Below, in pieces: positions 27,549 through 38,269 of a DNA stretch of 64,000 bases. Within the stretch, counting starts at the first letter, position 1, and each line of letters opens with the position of its first letter. Both the position numbers and the translations under genes were made by a program. Under the pieces are notes generated by a model. It was not told where the DNA came from. It saw only the letters and a list, made by a program, of their open reading frames with translations, and did not search any database. The stretch comes from Cornus controversa. Taxonomy: Eukaryota > Streptophyta > Magnoliopsida > Cornales > Cornaceae. The DNA is taken from the NCBI GenBank assembly GCA_026545225.1, contig CM048847.1, forward strand, positions 4,092,001 through 4,156,000. Direction: 5' to 3'.

Positions 27549-27760
27549 GGACTTTCAGTCGCCTGAAAATTGAGTTTGAGTCGCCTGAAACTTCCAGAGG
27601 GCTTGCATTTTCAAAACTGGCACTTTCAGTCGCCTGAAAGTGAACTTTCAGCAGGCTGAAAGTGCACTTTCAGCAGGCTGAAAGTACCTGTGCCTGAGTT
27701 TTTGACAGCATTCCTCAACCTGACTTCAAATGTGGACTTTCAGCAGGCTGAAAGTACCTG
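27549..27760. repeat. CTTTCAG/CTGAAAG hairpin cluster in truncated LTR
   Basis: Several near-perfect inverted repeats of the form CTTTCAGCAGGCTGAAAG or CTTTCAGTCGCCTGAAAG, with arms of 7-10 bp and loops of 2-4 bases, occur in succession. The same motif sits in the intact LTRs at the same relative position. Confidence 0.8.
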
Positions 27761-27802
27761 TGCCTGAGTTTTTGACAGCATTCCTCAACCTGACTTCAAA
27801 TG
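27666..27802 (+). repeat. 70-bp tandem duplication
   Basis: The segment from ACTTTCAGCAGG at 27666 to CAAATG repeats at 27736 with a 70-bp step, including one hairpin and the phrase TTTTTGACAGCATTCC. The intact LTRs at 30648, 38527 and 46406 have a single copy, so this duplication is private to the truncated LTR. Confidence 0.85.
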
Positions 27803-28086
27803 CTAATATCTCACAATCCGTAAGTCCGTTTGACTTGAAATTTGACATGGATCATCCTCAACGTGTCTAGTTTCTAACCCAATTTGAATCACTCAAAAAT
27901 ACCAACCACAACTCAAGTTATGCTCAAATTAGTGACTGTGGGTCAGATTACCCACCCTTGCACCAAAACATGCGTATCCTCCTCAATTTAAATCCAAACA
28001 AGGTCCATGACCTATCAAAATGGAGCTAACACAATTCTCTTACTATATACATAAATTCCATTCACTCCTTGAACTCAAAAGGGACA

Positions 28087-28783
28087 CTAATTGTTTCCTT
28101 ACGATTCTGATTATGGCACGACTTCTCAAGGAATAGGTTTTTGAATCAGAACAACTCAAACTAAACTTGTTTAAAATCCTCAGTAGCTTGGGAATTGTTT
28201 CTTTTACTTTTCCAGATGGTTGAAGTTGGCATAGAGGACCATACGGTTGTGATCATTCATGAGTGCAGCAAGGAATTACTATTTTTGATTCAGGACGTCC
28301 TGACGGTTGAATTTGGCATAAAGCAACGTATAATTCTAGGTATGGCACGATTTCACGTGGATTGGGACTTTTCGAATCAGGACAAGTTAAACGAAACAAG
28401 TTCAAAACCGTTGTTGTCATTCTCTATTCTTTTGGAAATCTAGATGGTCAATTCTAGCACAAAGCGCCATACGGTTGTCGTCATGCCTGATTATTGCAAG
28501 CAATTGTTCTTTCGACTCAGAACAACTCAAACAAACATGGATGAAGATCGGATCGACATGCTCGTCGTTTCTTTGGGACACTTTGATGGTTTCATATAGA
28601 AAAAAGCAGCGTACGATTAGTATTATGGCACGACTTCTCTTGGAATGCGATTTTCGAATCAAAACAACTCAAATGAAACAAGTTTAAAATGGTCGGTAGC
28701 TTGCTAATTGTTTCCTTTAGATGTCCAAACGGTCGAATTTGGAACAAAGCACCATACGGTTGTGATGAAGATCGGATTGACAT
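28087..28783 (+). repeat. Satellite segment between two insertions
   Basis: Nearly one unit of the same satellite, in phase and orientation with the flanks. It starts CTAATTGTTTCC and then jumps to TTACGATTCTGATT, skipping about 119 bp present in other units (compare 25733-25864). It ends with ATCGGATTGACAT, whose last five bases are the target-site duplication of the solo LTR. Satellite resumes at 51753 with GACATGTTCGTCAC. Confidence 0.93.
28779..28783 (+). repeat. Target-site duplication GACAT, left copy
   Basis: GACAT directly precedes the TGTAAGGACC start of the outer LTR. The same five bases follow its ...GGGCGTGACA end at 51753-51757. Removing the element and one copy restores the normal satellite phrase GATTGACATGTTCG. 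Confidence 0.95.
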
Positions 28784-28866
28784 TGTAAGGACCGGAATAA
28801 TTTTGACCGGTTCCGGGTGATTTTGGACCGGACGGATTTTTTCGAATAAATTAAAATTCGGAAATA

Positions 28867-28960
28867 TGATATATATATATATGTATATGGAATTATTTAT
28901 ATATATATGAATTTGGAGGATATAGATACATATATATATGGGAATATATATATATATATG
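28867..28960. repeat. TA-rich simple sequence
   Basis: Interrupted (TA)n and (ATATG)n runs. A low-complexity part of the solo LTR, with no further signal seen. Confidence 0.85.
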
Positions 28961-29135
28961 CATATGATGGGCTTTATGTAATTAAGAAAGATGGAGATGC
29001 ACAATTGTGATTTTGTGCATAAAGTGGGTCAATAGTGTATATGGTGTTATACACACACATATATATATATAAATATGTATATGTGGACCAAAATGAAGGA
29101 AGGAGAAAGACCAAGTGGTGGTCTTCGGCTGACCA

Positions 29136-29190
29136 AAAGAAAAAGAAAAGAAAAGAAAAGAAGAGAAAAAGAGAAGAGAGGGAGAAACCG
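29136..29190 (+). repeat. AAAAG-rich polypurine tract
   Basis: Purines only or nearly so, built on AAAAG and GAGAGA steps, at the border between AT-rich and GC-rich DNA in the solo LTR. It lies inside the LTR, so it is not the priming polypurine tract of the element. Possibly the transcribed leader of the LTR. Confidence 0.75.
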
Positions 29191-30642
29191 AGAGAAGCCG
29201 CGACGGCGGCAGAGGGGTTCTCACGGCGGGGCTTCGGCCCGCCGTCGGCAGCGGGGGTGACCGGCGGTGGTTGCAGGTGAACCCGGTCGACTGGACCGCT
29301 GGTGGGTCTTGCGGGGTGGCTCGGTGCGGCGGAGCGGTTCGCGGATGGGGGGTTTTGCGGCTGGGTTTCTGTTGGTTCCGGCGACTCTAGCGGCGGCGAT
29401 GGAGGGTCTTCGACAGGTGGGTTCCGGCCATGGCAGTGGTCGGCGGTGGGTCGTGTTGGGTTGGCTTCGGTTGGCCCGACGATGGTGCGCAAGGCTTGTT
29501 TGGGGTGTGTTTGGTCCAATTTTTCTTGGGGTTGTTCCAGTTGGATTTTGGGTGGTTGTTTGATGATGGAGATGGTGCTTGGCTGGATTCACGGCTGGGC
29601 TTCCTTGGGCCGGCCGTGGGTGAGGGTTTGATTGGCCAAAGATGGTGGTGCCTCGGGTTGAAGGTGCCGAAACTTGGTGATGGGATCTGTTTGGCTTCGG
29701 CGGGTGCTCGGGCCGTGTTGGGCTGTCTGGTTTGTGGCAGCAGATGGTGGTTTTCCGGTATGGGTGAGGCTGGTTTCATGGCGGCTCTCGGTTGGTACGG
29801 TGGTCATATACGGTGGTGCCGAAGAGGCTGCCACGTGGGTTTTCTTGGTGGCTGGGTCGTGGACTCTCTTTGGTTCAGTAGAGGTGAGTTGTTGAATTGA
29901 GTTGGGTTCATGGGTTGACTGGGTTTGCTTCCATGGTTGTAATTCTCGATGGGGATTCGGGATGAAGCTCGGCAGATAGCTGGGTTGTGTTTGGTTGTGG
30001 ATTGTTTGCTATGTAGTTGTTGAGTTTGTTTGAGTAGCCATAATTTTGGGTTGCAATGTTGGAGATCTACAAATGTACAGGTTTGTGATTGATTTCGGTT
30101 GGTGGCCGGTTAGAGGCTAGCTGCCAAATGGATGGTTTCGTGGTTGGGCCGTGAAGAGGTAACCACGGGGGTTGAATATCAGGAGGTCTCAGTTGGTCTC
30201 AGCGGGGCATACCATAGGAGTTGCTTGGAGTAGCAGCCAAGGTTCTGATTTGATGGGTTCGGCCTTGGGGTCGACAAAAGTGCCGAAGCTTGGAGCTTCG
30301 ATTGGATGGTTTGGTGATGCCGGTCTTGGGGTTGGCTTGAGGGCCTTGCATAACAAGATATTATGGCTCGTGTTTTGGGTCGGTTGTGTTAACTTTGACT
30401 GGGGACTGGACCAGACTGGACATGGAACAAGGATCGCTTTGCAAGCGCAGACCTGGCGAAAGCTGGACCTAAGGCAAGTTGATTCTTGCCTCTATCTCAT
30501 ACAGATATTTTATTTACGTTGAGTAATTTACATATGTCTCAATTTAATCATATGTGGTATATGTATATACATATATATGTAGGCGCTTATATATATATAT
30601 GTGTATAGGGGGATGTGGTATATACATGGGATGTGAGAGAAC

Positions 30643-30647
30643 GTATA
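30643..30647 (+). repeat. Target-site duplication GTATA, left copy
   Basis: GTATA precedes TGTCACGCC at 30648 and recurs right after CTCTACA at 49368-49372. The matching pair shows that the whole 18.7-kb block entered, or descends from, one insertion in a TA-rich part of the solo LTR. Confidence 0.93.
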
Positions 30648-30889
30648 TGTCACGCCCCAATTCCCGACTCCCGGAAAATCGGAGGTGAACCGGTTCATTA
30701 AACCTCAATGAACCTCCTCATATGTCTCGATTACTGTGGAAGCTAAACATGCGCATGTAGTTATCTATGCGTATGCTCATCATTATCTATCCCAATGGGC
30801 CACAGATTGGTCTATGTATGCATGACATTTCATTTCCACTCTTAGATCACAAAAAAATCACAAAAAAACACATTTTTAAGGGTTACAGG

Positions 30890-31002
30890 ACTTTCAGTCG
30901 CCTGAAAATTCCAGTAGGTTTGCAATTTTAAACTGGCACTTTCAGCCGCCTGAAAGTGAACTTTCAGCAGGCTGAAAGTGGACTTTCAGCAGGCTGAAAG
31001 TG
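30890..31002. repeat. CTTTCAG/CTGAAAG hairpin cluster, left LTR
   Basis: Three clear inverted repeats in a row: CACTTTCAG with CTGAAAGTG around CCGC, and two copies of CTTTCAGCAGGCTGAAAG. A decayed one starts at 30890. Confidence 0.82.
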
Positions 31003-32111
31003 CCTGTGCTTGGACTTTTGACAGCATTCCTCAATCTGTCTTCAAATGCTAATATCTCACAATCCGTAAGTCCGTTTGACTTGAAATTTGACATGGATCA
31101 TCCTCAACGTGTCTAGTTTCTAAGCCAATTTGAATCACTCAAAAATACCAACCACAGCTCAAGTTATACTCAATTTAGTGGTCGTGGGTCAGATTGTCCA
31201 CTCATGCACTAACCCATGCATATCTTTCTCAATTTAAATCCAAACAAGGTCCATAACCTATCAAAATGAAGCTAACATAATTCTCTTACTATATACATAA
31301 ATTCCATTCACTCCTTGAACTCAAAATGCACACTTTTGGGCATGTGTCCCCCCAATGGCTACTCTAATGCCTCAATGGCCATCAAGTATATTCACATAAC
31401 ATGCATTTCACATTTGAAATGTAATTCCATCAATTTTTATTACCATCTTCACTCAAAAACTCATGCATACATACTTTCCATACTCCATTTGCTCATGAGC
31501 AACCATACAAGAAATCGCAACCAAAGAGGAAAATGGTCCTAAGGTGCCATACATCTCTAACACACACCTTTCTCAAAAGATACATACCATTCATGTGATT
31601 TTTCCAAGTTTATAGTCATTAGAAGAATTCACGCATAAGGTTCAAAATGCCATAAATTCTACCATGACTAAAACTAAATCATTACCGTGCCACAAGCCGG
31701 AACAGATAGCCAAATGCACAACTGTCCAAAATATAGCAAAACCACCACTAGTGTTCCACTTGGACACTCATGTCCCATCCGTCATCGGCGCTTTATCTGT
31801 AAAATATTTAGAATAAAGGGGTGAGCACCACTGCGGCTTAGTAGAGATACCCCAACCCACCTAAGTGCCGACCCGACACGACCTACATGGATGCATGTCA
31901 CAACATTTCACATATCATTCAACATACATCATTTTCACTCACAACAATGCATATATATATATAGGGATGCATTAAACACATTTCATGCTTCATAATTCAA
32001 ATGAAGGCAATAATCATACACTTGTTTCTCTCTCGGACTAAACCCGACATCCTAACATGATTCTTGACCGAATCATAAAACCGAGACACTTTTCCACACC
32101 ATTCCAATTCC

Positions 32112-32408
32112 GCCACCGAGTATTTACCTACTCCAAGATGGATAGACCACCGTCACCGAGTATTTACCTACTCCAAGGTGACTTGGCCCCCTTTCTTTGA
32201 ATTCTCACCGAGTATTTACCTACTCCAAGGTGAGCAACCACAATCACCGAGTATTTACCTACTCCAAAGCGATTGGGCAACCTTTTTAGAATCTCTACCG
32301 AGTATTTACCTACTCCAAGGTGAGTAAACCACCGTCACCGAGTATCTACCTACTCCAAGGTGACGTAACCACTCCAATGCCCTCTCCGAGTATTGACCTA
32401 CTCTAGGC
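32112..32408 (-). repeat. Array of seven covarying hairpin units, left LTR
   Basis: Seven units share GAGTATTTACCTACTCCAA on the + strand, flanked by complementary arms that differ between units: GTCACC/GGTGAC, CTCACC/GGTGAG, ATCACC with (G/A)GCGAT, and CGTCACC/GGTGACG. Inside, AGTA pairs with TACT across a six-base loop. The seventh unit (near 32390) is degenerate. Spacing between units alternates, so this is not a simple microsatellite. It lies in the middle of the LTR and would be transcribed or flank transcription. Function unknown. Confidence 0.85.
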
Positions 32409-33169
32409 AATTCAACCACACTTCCCCGTTTCCTCACAACGGCCCCAATATATGCATTTCGAACATATAAACATCAAGCATTTAATTTCATGCCTCACAA
32501 ATGCATATGCTAATTAATAAAAACATGTAGCATGCATTTTATCCCCACTACACCACACATATATTTACCTATACATGCAAACCTAGCATAATATCCACAT
32601 ATGCTCACAAAACTTCACTTAAGCACATTTTAATCATGCTTCACAAATGCACACATTTTTTTATACAAATATAGCATGCATTTAACTCACTTACAACATA
32701 CAACACATATATGCCCAATATAACACATTTCCACATATATGCACAAAAGCTAGCATATAAGCATACATGCTCTCATTCTCCCACATTCTCATGCATTTGT
32801 CACTCACATCATGCATACTAGGAGATACACATCTATTGCATACAAGAGACTCAAGAGAAGAATAAAAAAACCTTATCCCACCCCTCTTACATCTCTAAAA
32901 CATGCAATACACAACCTTAGCTCTCACCACTTCACCCGAAACCCTAGAATCGACAAGTAGATGAGAAGGAACACCCCTACCTTGAAAATGAAGGCCTTCC
33001 AAGCACTTCACCAATTTTGCAGCGGAGTCTACCTTGCCGAATCACCACTTTGTTCGGTTCAAATGGAAGCCCTAGCCGTCCCCTACGTATCTCCCTCCTT
33101 CGGCGGAACTTGAATCACACCCGAAGACCTCCAAAACCTAGAGAGAAGGAAGAAAGAAGAAGTGGGAGC

Positions 33170-33175
33170 AATATA
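33170..33175 (-). promoter_or_regulatory. Candidate TATA box in left LTR
   Basis: Reads TATATT in sense, followed by a pyrimidine-rich stretch (CTTCTTCTTTCTTCC), a common layout for a plant LTR core promoter. In this 3' LTR it would fire outward across the solo LTR towards lower coordinates. Assigned by pattern only. Confidence 0.35.
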
Positions 33176-33608
33176 GAGAGAGAAGCAGCCGTGAGATATG
33201 AAATATCTCTGCAGATTTTGACCATTTAAGGTCCCTAGGTCACGAAAAGACCAAAATACCCCTAGGCCACTTAACGCACCTTCCCGGACTCCTTTATCGA
33301 TTCTGAAAACTCCTACGGTCTCGAAATCACTTCCTTAACTCTCTAAACATTTCATCTAAGCCATTCCCAAAAATAAATATTTTTGGAAATTTTCCGGATT
33401 CCCGGGCCCACTTAAGTCACATCCCGGACCCCAGTTTGACCAAAAAGTCAAACTTCTCCAATTCTCCCAAAAACTTCCCAAAACCTTAAAAATACTTCCC
33501 AAACATGTTTCCCACACTCAAAACATGTTAAACACCATTCAAAATGCATTTATGGCAATTATAATGCGAAAAATGCAAAACCGGCCAAAATTGGTCACGG
33601 TCTCTACA

Positions 33609-33619
33609 ACCTCCCCCCG
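33609..33619 (-). other. Polypurine tract, internal copy 1
   Basis: Reads CGGGGGGAGGT in sense, directly before the TGTAGAGACC start of the 3' LTR and 37 bp after the pol stop codon. It is the expected plus-strand DNA primer site. Confidence 0.9.
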
Positions 33620-33655
33620 TTAAGGGAATTTCGTCTCCGAAATTAGAAACGTACC

Positions 33656-36600
33656 TCAAGTAAAAAACAACTCAGGATATTTTGAGCGGACTTCTTGTTC
33701 TCGCTCCCACGTAGCCTCCTCGACTCCGTGATGTCTCCAAAGGACTTTAACCAATGGAATAGTCTTGCCCCGAAGCACTTGCTCCCTAGCATCCAAAACC
33801 TGTACCGGTCTCTCCTCGTAAGACACGTCCTCCTCCACCTCAAGATCTGTCCAATCTAACACATGTGAAGGATCCGGCTCATACTTTCTCAACATCGAAA
33901 CGTGGAAAGTATTGTGCACACTTGATAATTGCGGTGGCAATGCCAAGCGGTAGGCGACCTCACCCACACGATCCAATATCTCGAATGGACCGATAAACCG
34001 TGGGGCTAGCTTTCCGCTACGCCCAAATCTCATCAAACCCCGTCGTGGCGAGACTTTCAAGAAGACATGGTCCCCTACCTCAAATGCTAAAGGCCTCCGC
34101 CTTCTGTCTGCATAGCTTTTCTGACGACTCTGAGCCGTAAGCAAACGCTGCCGTATGATCTTAATCTTTTCTGTAGTCTCTCTGACTATATCTGGCCCCA
34201 AATCCACTGTCTCACCAACCTCTGCCCAACAAACTGGTGACCTACAGGGTCTACCATACAAGGCCTCAAATGGAGCCATCTCAATACTAGCTTGGTAGCT
34301 ATTATTGTACGCAAACTCCACCAATGGAAGGTGATCCTCCCAACTACCTCGAAAATCAAGTGCACATGATCTAAGCATATCCTCCAAAATCTGTATAGTA
34401 CGCTCCGACTGACCATCTGTTTGGGGATGGAAAGTTGTACCAAAATGGAGGTCCGTATCAAGTGCAGCCTGAAAACTCTGCCAAAATCGTGACGTGAATC
34501 TCGGATCTCTATCAGACACAATGGAAACTGGCACTCCGTGTAGTCTCAAAATCTGATCAATATACAACCGACTAAGGGTATCCACATCATCTGTCACTCG
34601 AATAGGAAGGAAATGAGCCACCTTGGTCAACCTATCCACAATGACCCAAACTGCATCATGACTCTTCCTTGTCCTAGGTAACCCCATCACAAAGTCCATA
34701 GTGACGTGTTCCCACTTCCACATAGCTACCTGTAAAGGCTGTAACAAACCTGCCGGTCTCTGATGCTCGGCCTTCACTTGTTGACAAGTGAGGCACCTCG
34801 CCACAAACCGTGCGACGTCCTTTTTCATGCCCTTCCACCAATACTGTCTTCGAAGGTTATGGTACATTTTGGTACCACTGGGATGTACTGCAAGTCTGGA
34901 GCTATGAAACTCTCTCAGGACCTCATCCCTACAAGCCAATGGAACAACCATTCTGCCTCTGAACCTTAGACCTCTGTCTGAATGGATAACCCAATCCTCC
35001 ACTGCCTCGCCACTCGTAATCCGAGTGCGAATGCTCTCCAACTCTGTGTCATGCCTCTGCTCCTCAACCACCCTACTCACTAGAGTTGGTTGCGCTATGA
35101 GTGTGAACAAAGTGGCATGTCCATCACTCTCACTAAAGCACAATCCCATTTCTGAGATGTCTTCCATCATCTTCCATTCACGAATAGCAATACTAGCCAA
35201 AGTGCCATGTGGTTTCCTACTCAATGCATCGGCAACCACATTAGCCTTCCCCGGGTGATACTGTAGATCAAAGTTGTAGTCTTCCATGTATTCCACCCAT
35301 CTTCTCTGTCTCATATTCAAGTCCTTTTGTGTAAAAAGGTACTTCAAACTCTTATGATCGGAGAAAACCTCAAATTTCTCTCCGTAGAGATAATGCCTCC
35401 ACGTTTTCAAAGCAAAAATTACCGCTGCCAACTCCAAGTCATGAGTTGGGTAATTCTGCTCGTGGATCTTCAACTGTCGGGAACCATATGCAACAACCCT
35501 CTCGATCTGCATCAATACACATCCCAAACCATCCCGTGAAGCATCATAGTAGATGACATAACCCAAACCGCACTCGGGAATAATCAATATTGGAGCACTA
35601 GTCAATCTACGCTTCAATTCCATAAAGGAATGCTCGCAAGCCTCGTTCCACTCAAACTTAACTCCTTTACGAGTAAGTTTGGTCATCGGCGCCGCTAACT
35701 TCAAAAAGTCCTTCACGAAACGTCGGTAATATCCTGCCAATCCCAAGAAGCTACGTATCTCAAATACGTTCTTAGGCCTCTCCCAATCCATTACCGCTTC
35801 AATCTTAGAAGGGTCTACCGATACTCCTCCTTCCGACACCACGTGTCCTAGGAACTTCACCTCCGTTAGCCAAAATTCACATTTTTCGAACTTGGCATAC
35901 AAACGGTGGTCTCTCAATGTCTGTAACACTGTCCTCAAATGGATCTCATGCTCCTCCATAGAAGAAGAATACACAAGAATATCATCCACGAAGACCACCA
36001 CAAACCTATCCAAGTACACCCTGAATATCCGGTTCATCAAATCCATTAACGCTGCTGGTGCGTTCGTCAATCCAAATGGCATCACTAGAAACTCATAGTG
36101 GCCATATCGAGTCCGAAAAGCTATCTTTGGAATGTCCTCTTCCCTTACCCTCAACTGGTAATACCCCGACCTCAAGTCGATCTTCGAAAAACAAGTCGAA
36201 CCCTTAAGCTGATCAAACAAGTCATCTATCCTTGGCAAAGGATACTTGTTCTTAATTGTTGTTTGGTTCAACTTACGGTAGTCTATGCATAACCGTAAAG
36301 ATCCGTCCTTCTTTTTAGCAAATAGGACCGGAGCTCCCCAAGGCGATGTACTAGGTCGTACAAATCCCTTATCCAATAATTCTTGCAACTGATCTTTCAA
36401 CTCCTTCAACTCAGCCGGTGCCATCCGGTACAGTGCCATAGAGATAGGCGCGGTACCAGGAGCAAGATCAATGCTAAACATAACATCTCTCATCGGAGGT
36501 AACTCTGTCAAGTCCTCCAGAAACACATCCACAAACTCACTAACCACCGGTGGAAATCCTCCACTAGTCACAATCTCATCTTCCTCGGCTAATAAGCTAG

Positions 36601-37456
36601 CTAGGAAGTATCCAACCCCGTCCCACACACCGGAACTAAGCAAAGACGGAATGTAGAAATCATCCCGCTCTCCCACAAAGTAAAAGCAATCACCCTTAGG
36701 TGTGCACACTGTCACTCTCCTACGGAGACAATCAATTGTGGCTCTAAATGTAGATAGCCAGTCCATACCTAGAATGACATCAAAAGTGGTCATGTCTAGT
36801 AATACAAAGTCGAACACTAGTCGACGCCCAGCAACCTCAATTTCACAAAACCGACACACTCTATCCAGGGTAACCCTACCCCCAACTGGTGTATCAATGG
36901 ACAATGATGACTCCAGTGACGACACCCGCAGCCCTAAGGCACAAGCAAATGCAACAGATATGAATGAATGTGATGCACCCGAATCTATCAACACCCTAGC
37001 CCACGAGCTAGAAACTAGGAAAATACCTCTGACCACTGACGGTCCCGGTACATCCTCTGCCGGAGCAAGTGTGAACACGCGGCCCCCTGACTGCTGACCA
37101 GTCCCCTGTAAGCCTGACTGCTGACTAGAAGCAGGCGTGGGACCCCTCGCTACTCGCGATCCCTGTACTGACTGTGCTGGCTGCGGTGGCTGTAATGCCC
37201 TGAAGCCAGACTGAACTGTAGTCATCTGTCCAACTCTCTGCTGAGTTCCTGTACCACTCTGTATCACCTGCCTCCTTGGGCAGTTAGCTTTCACATGTCT
37301 GGGTTGTTTACAAGAGAAACACACCCTTTCCCCTACTATCCCTGCTGGCACTGGTGCCACTGTATGTCCCTGTGGGCACTCCCTGCTGAAATGGCCAATC
37401 TGATGGCAATTATAGCACACCACAGATGGTCGTAAAGACACAGTCGGTAAGGTCAC
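33656..37456 (-). CDS. Chromovirus pol polyprotein, copy 1
   Basis: Open for 1266 codons; the frame is also open up to 37519, just after the gag TGA. There is no nearby ATG, so it is meant to be made as part of Gag-Pol. Domains: two CX2CX4HX4C zinc knuckles (about 14-27 and 46-59), aspartic protease DSGAS (158-162), reverse transcriptase (about 365-545) with FVDD at 489-492, RNase H with D638, E675 and D700, integrase HHCC zinc finger (H851, H858, C888, C891), and catalytic D921, D982, E1018 with exact D-60-D-35-E spacing. A GPF motif lies at 1156-1158 and a chromodomain at about 1215-1264. The enzyme set copies element RNA into DNA and integrates it; chromodomains of this kind steer insertion to heterochromatin. 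All catalytic residues are present, so this part looks intact. Confidence 0.95.
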   Translation of the reverse strand: MTLPTVSLRPSVVCYNCHQIGHFSRECPQGHTVAPVPAGIVGERVCFSCKQPRHVKANCPRRQVIQSGTGTQQRVGQMTTVQSGFRALQPPQPAQSVQGSRVARGPTPASSQQSGLQGTGQQSGGRVFTLAPAEDVPGPSVVRGIFLVSSSWARVLIDSGASHSFISVAFACALGLRVSSLESSLSIDTPVGGRVTLDRVCRFCEIEVAGRRLVFDFVLLDMTTFDVILGMDWLSTFRATIDCLRRRVTVCTPKGDCFYFVGERDDFYIPSLLSSGVWDGVGYFLASLLAEEDEIVTSGGFPPVVSEFVDVFLEDLTELPPMRDVMFSIDLAPGTAPISMALYRMAPAELKELKDQLQELLDKGFVRPSTSPWGAPVLFAKKKDGSLRLCIDYRKLNQTTIKNKYPLPRIDDLFDQLKGSTCFSKIDLRSGYYQLRVREEDIPKIAFRTRYGHYEFLVMPFGLTNAPAALMDLMNRIFRVYLDRFVVVFVDDILVYSSSMEEHEIHLRTVLQTLRDHRLYAKFEKCEFWLTEVKFLGHVVSEGGVSVDPSKIEAVMDWERPKNVFEIRSFLGLAGYYRRFVKDFLKLAAPMTKLTRKGVKFEWNEACEHSFMELKRRLTSAPILIIPECGLGYVIYYDASRDGLGCVLMQIERVVAYGSRQLKIHEQNYPTHDLELAAVIFALKTWRHYLYGEKFEVFSDHKSLKYLFTQKDLNMRQRRWVEYMEDYNFDLQYHPGKANVVADALSRKPHGTLASIAIREWKMMEDISEMGLCFSESDGHATLFTLIAQPTLVSRVVEEQRHDTELESIRTRITSGEAVEDWVIHSDRGLRFRGRMVVPLACRDEVLREFHSSRLAVHPSGTKMYHNLRRQYWWKGMKKDVARFVARCLTCQQVKAEHQRPAGLLQPLQVAMWKWEHVTMDFVMGLPRTRKSHDAVWVIVDRLTKVAHFLPIRVTDDVDTLSRLYIDQILRLHGVPVSIVSDRDPRFTSRFWQSFQAALDTDLHFGTTFHPQTDGQSERTIQILEDMLRSCALDFRGSWEDHLPLVEFAYNNSYQASIEMAPFEALYGRPCRSPVCWAEVGETVDLGPDIVRETTEKIKIIRQRLLTAQSRQKSYADRRRRPLAFEVGDHVFLKVSPRRGLMRFGRSGKLAPRFIGPFEILDRVGEVAYRLALPPQLSSVHNTFHVSMLRKYEPDPSHVLDWTDLEVEEDVSYEERPVQVLDAREQVLRGKTIPLVKVLWRHHGVEEATWEREQEVRSKYPELFFT

Positions 37457-37519
37457 TGAAGGTGTCGAGCGAACTTGCTGGTGCCCTTGAAACCCTGACT
37501 TGCCCTCCCTATGCCTCTT

Positions 37520-38269
37520 TCATCCCTGGCTACCCGAAGATGCCCCCGCACTCTTCACTTGCTGTTTAGACTCCCATATTCTTTGGGTGTCTCTGTCATC
37601 TTCCTCAGCCACTAAGGCTCTGTCAACCACTTCATTGTAGGCCCTTAGACCTAAAATGGATACCCTCTTTCTGAGAGAGGTTTTGAGTCCCTTCACGAAT
37701 CTTTTCACTTTTAGCTCCTCGTTCATTACCATCTCCGGGGCAAAACGAGCCAATGATGTGAATTTGGTCTCGTACCCCATCACATCCAAGTCCCCTTGGA
37801 CTAAGTCTATGAACTCTTTCCTCATCCGGTCTCTCACCGAAGTCAGAAAGAATTTATCAAAAAATAACTCCTTAAAGGTTTCCCAGTCCATAGTCTCGGT
37901 ATTGTGGACATTCCCGATGAATTGCCACCACCGATCAGCTTCTCCTTGTAAGTGAAGTGCCGCTACTCCCACTTTCAAATCCTCATCGATTGCAAGAGCA
38001 ACCATGAGTTTGTGAGTTTGGTCAATCCAACTCTCAGCCACAAGTGGATCACGTGCGCCATCAAAGGTAGGCGGCTTAAATTTCACGTATTCCTTCATAG
38101 CCACCATTTGTCGGCTCAAGGCAACCCTAGGCAATGCCTGAACCTCCTCTTCTCTGGCTTCCCTAGCCATTCTTCTCATAGTATCAGCCATATCACGCAT
38201 AAACTGCGTTCCATCTGTTGGCTCCTGAGGAGCATCAGCGCCAATGTCTCACGCTCTTCTTGGAGGCAT
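37520..38269 (-). pseudogene. gag, copy 1, interrupted by two in-frame TGA stops
   Basis: In the same frame as pol. The start ATG is at 38269, opening MPPRRA, then TGA at 38249-38251 (codon 7). The frame reopens, with an internal ATG at 38200, for 226 codons and stops at TGA 37520-37522. The reopened part carries the retrotransposon Gag capsid region (WWQF, then FKELFFDKFF, then GYETKF). The second stop lies between capsid and zinc knuckles, not at a usual gag/pol border. Both stops could come from CGA by one C-to-T change at a methylatable CpG. A leucine replaces the proline found in copy 2 after DKFF (position 37845). Without readthrough, no Gag-Pol is made. Both stops recur in copy 2. Confidence 0.88.

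Larger units (their letters stand above)
27309..28086 (-). mobile_element. Truncated LTR, diverged relative of the 30648 family
   Basis: Begins TGTCACACCCCAA and follows the 30648 LTR in order through offset about 680: ACATTTTTAAGGGTTACAGG, the CTTTCAG hairpins, CTAATATCTCACAATCCG, and CACTCCTTGAACTCAAAA ending at 28080. It then breaks into satellite at CTAATTGTTTCC with 1-3 bp of shared sequence. About 77% of an LTR of that family is missing. Divergence from the 30648 LTR is clearly higher than among that element's own LTRs, so it is older or from another lineage. No target-site duplication is visible with 27201, so the right end was lost by deletion. Confidence 0.8.
28784..30647 (+). mobile_element. 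Solo LTR, 5' part
   Basis: Opens TGTAAGGACCGG. Contents in order: TA-rich simple sequence (about 28867-28960), a sharp change to AAAAG-rich purine DNA (29136-29190), a GC-rich stretch (29190-29850), moderately G/T-rich DNA to 30500, and another TA-rich run up to the nested insertion. Open frames of up to 181 codons occur in the GC-rich stretch on both strands. They show no recognisable domain and look like composition effects. An imperfect repeat, GTGCCGAA(A/G)CTTGG, occurs near 29667 and 30281. Confidence 0.8.
30648..33608 (-). repeat. LTR, left copy (3' LTR in element sense)
   Basis: 2961 bp. Ends are TGTCACGCC and CTCTACA on the + strand, which read TGTAGAGACC ... GGGGCGTGACA in sense. 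It contains the CTTTCAG hairpins (30890-31002), a TA microsatellite near 31950 and the covarying hairpin array (32112-32408). A pyrimidine-rich sense tract lies next to a TATATT box (33170-33175). Small open frames inside it (31315-31542, 33017-33229) recur in the other LTRs and look non-coding. Confidence 0.95.

Noticed and set aside
28974-29519. 181-codon minus-strand frame and overlapping plus-strand frames (up to 156 codons) in the GC-rich part of the solo LTR
   Set aside because: GC-rich DNA has few stop codons. Several frames are open at once, the products are low-complexity (P/T/R- or G/W/V-rich), and the segment lies inside an LTR.
31315-31542. Small frames in the LTRs (75 codons here, 70 codons at 33017)
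   Set aside because: Present in the LTR copies without family resemblance; the 70-codon frame is not kept in the right LTR, where an indel and substitutions fall.
32112-32408. CRISPR-like look of evenly repeated ~27-bp units
   Set aside because: Spacers are short and not unique between LTR copies, the units vary in their arms, there are no cas genes, and the context is a plant LTR.
36702-37097. Plus-strand frames inside gag-pol (for example 131 codons here, 116 codons at 37952)
   Set aside because: Shadows of the minus-strand gag-pol coding sequence; they repeat at +7879 bp with it.
37457-37519. Programmed frameshift between gag and pol
   Set aside because: gag and pol are in the same frame; the only break is an in-frame TGA, so no frameshift is needed.
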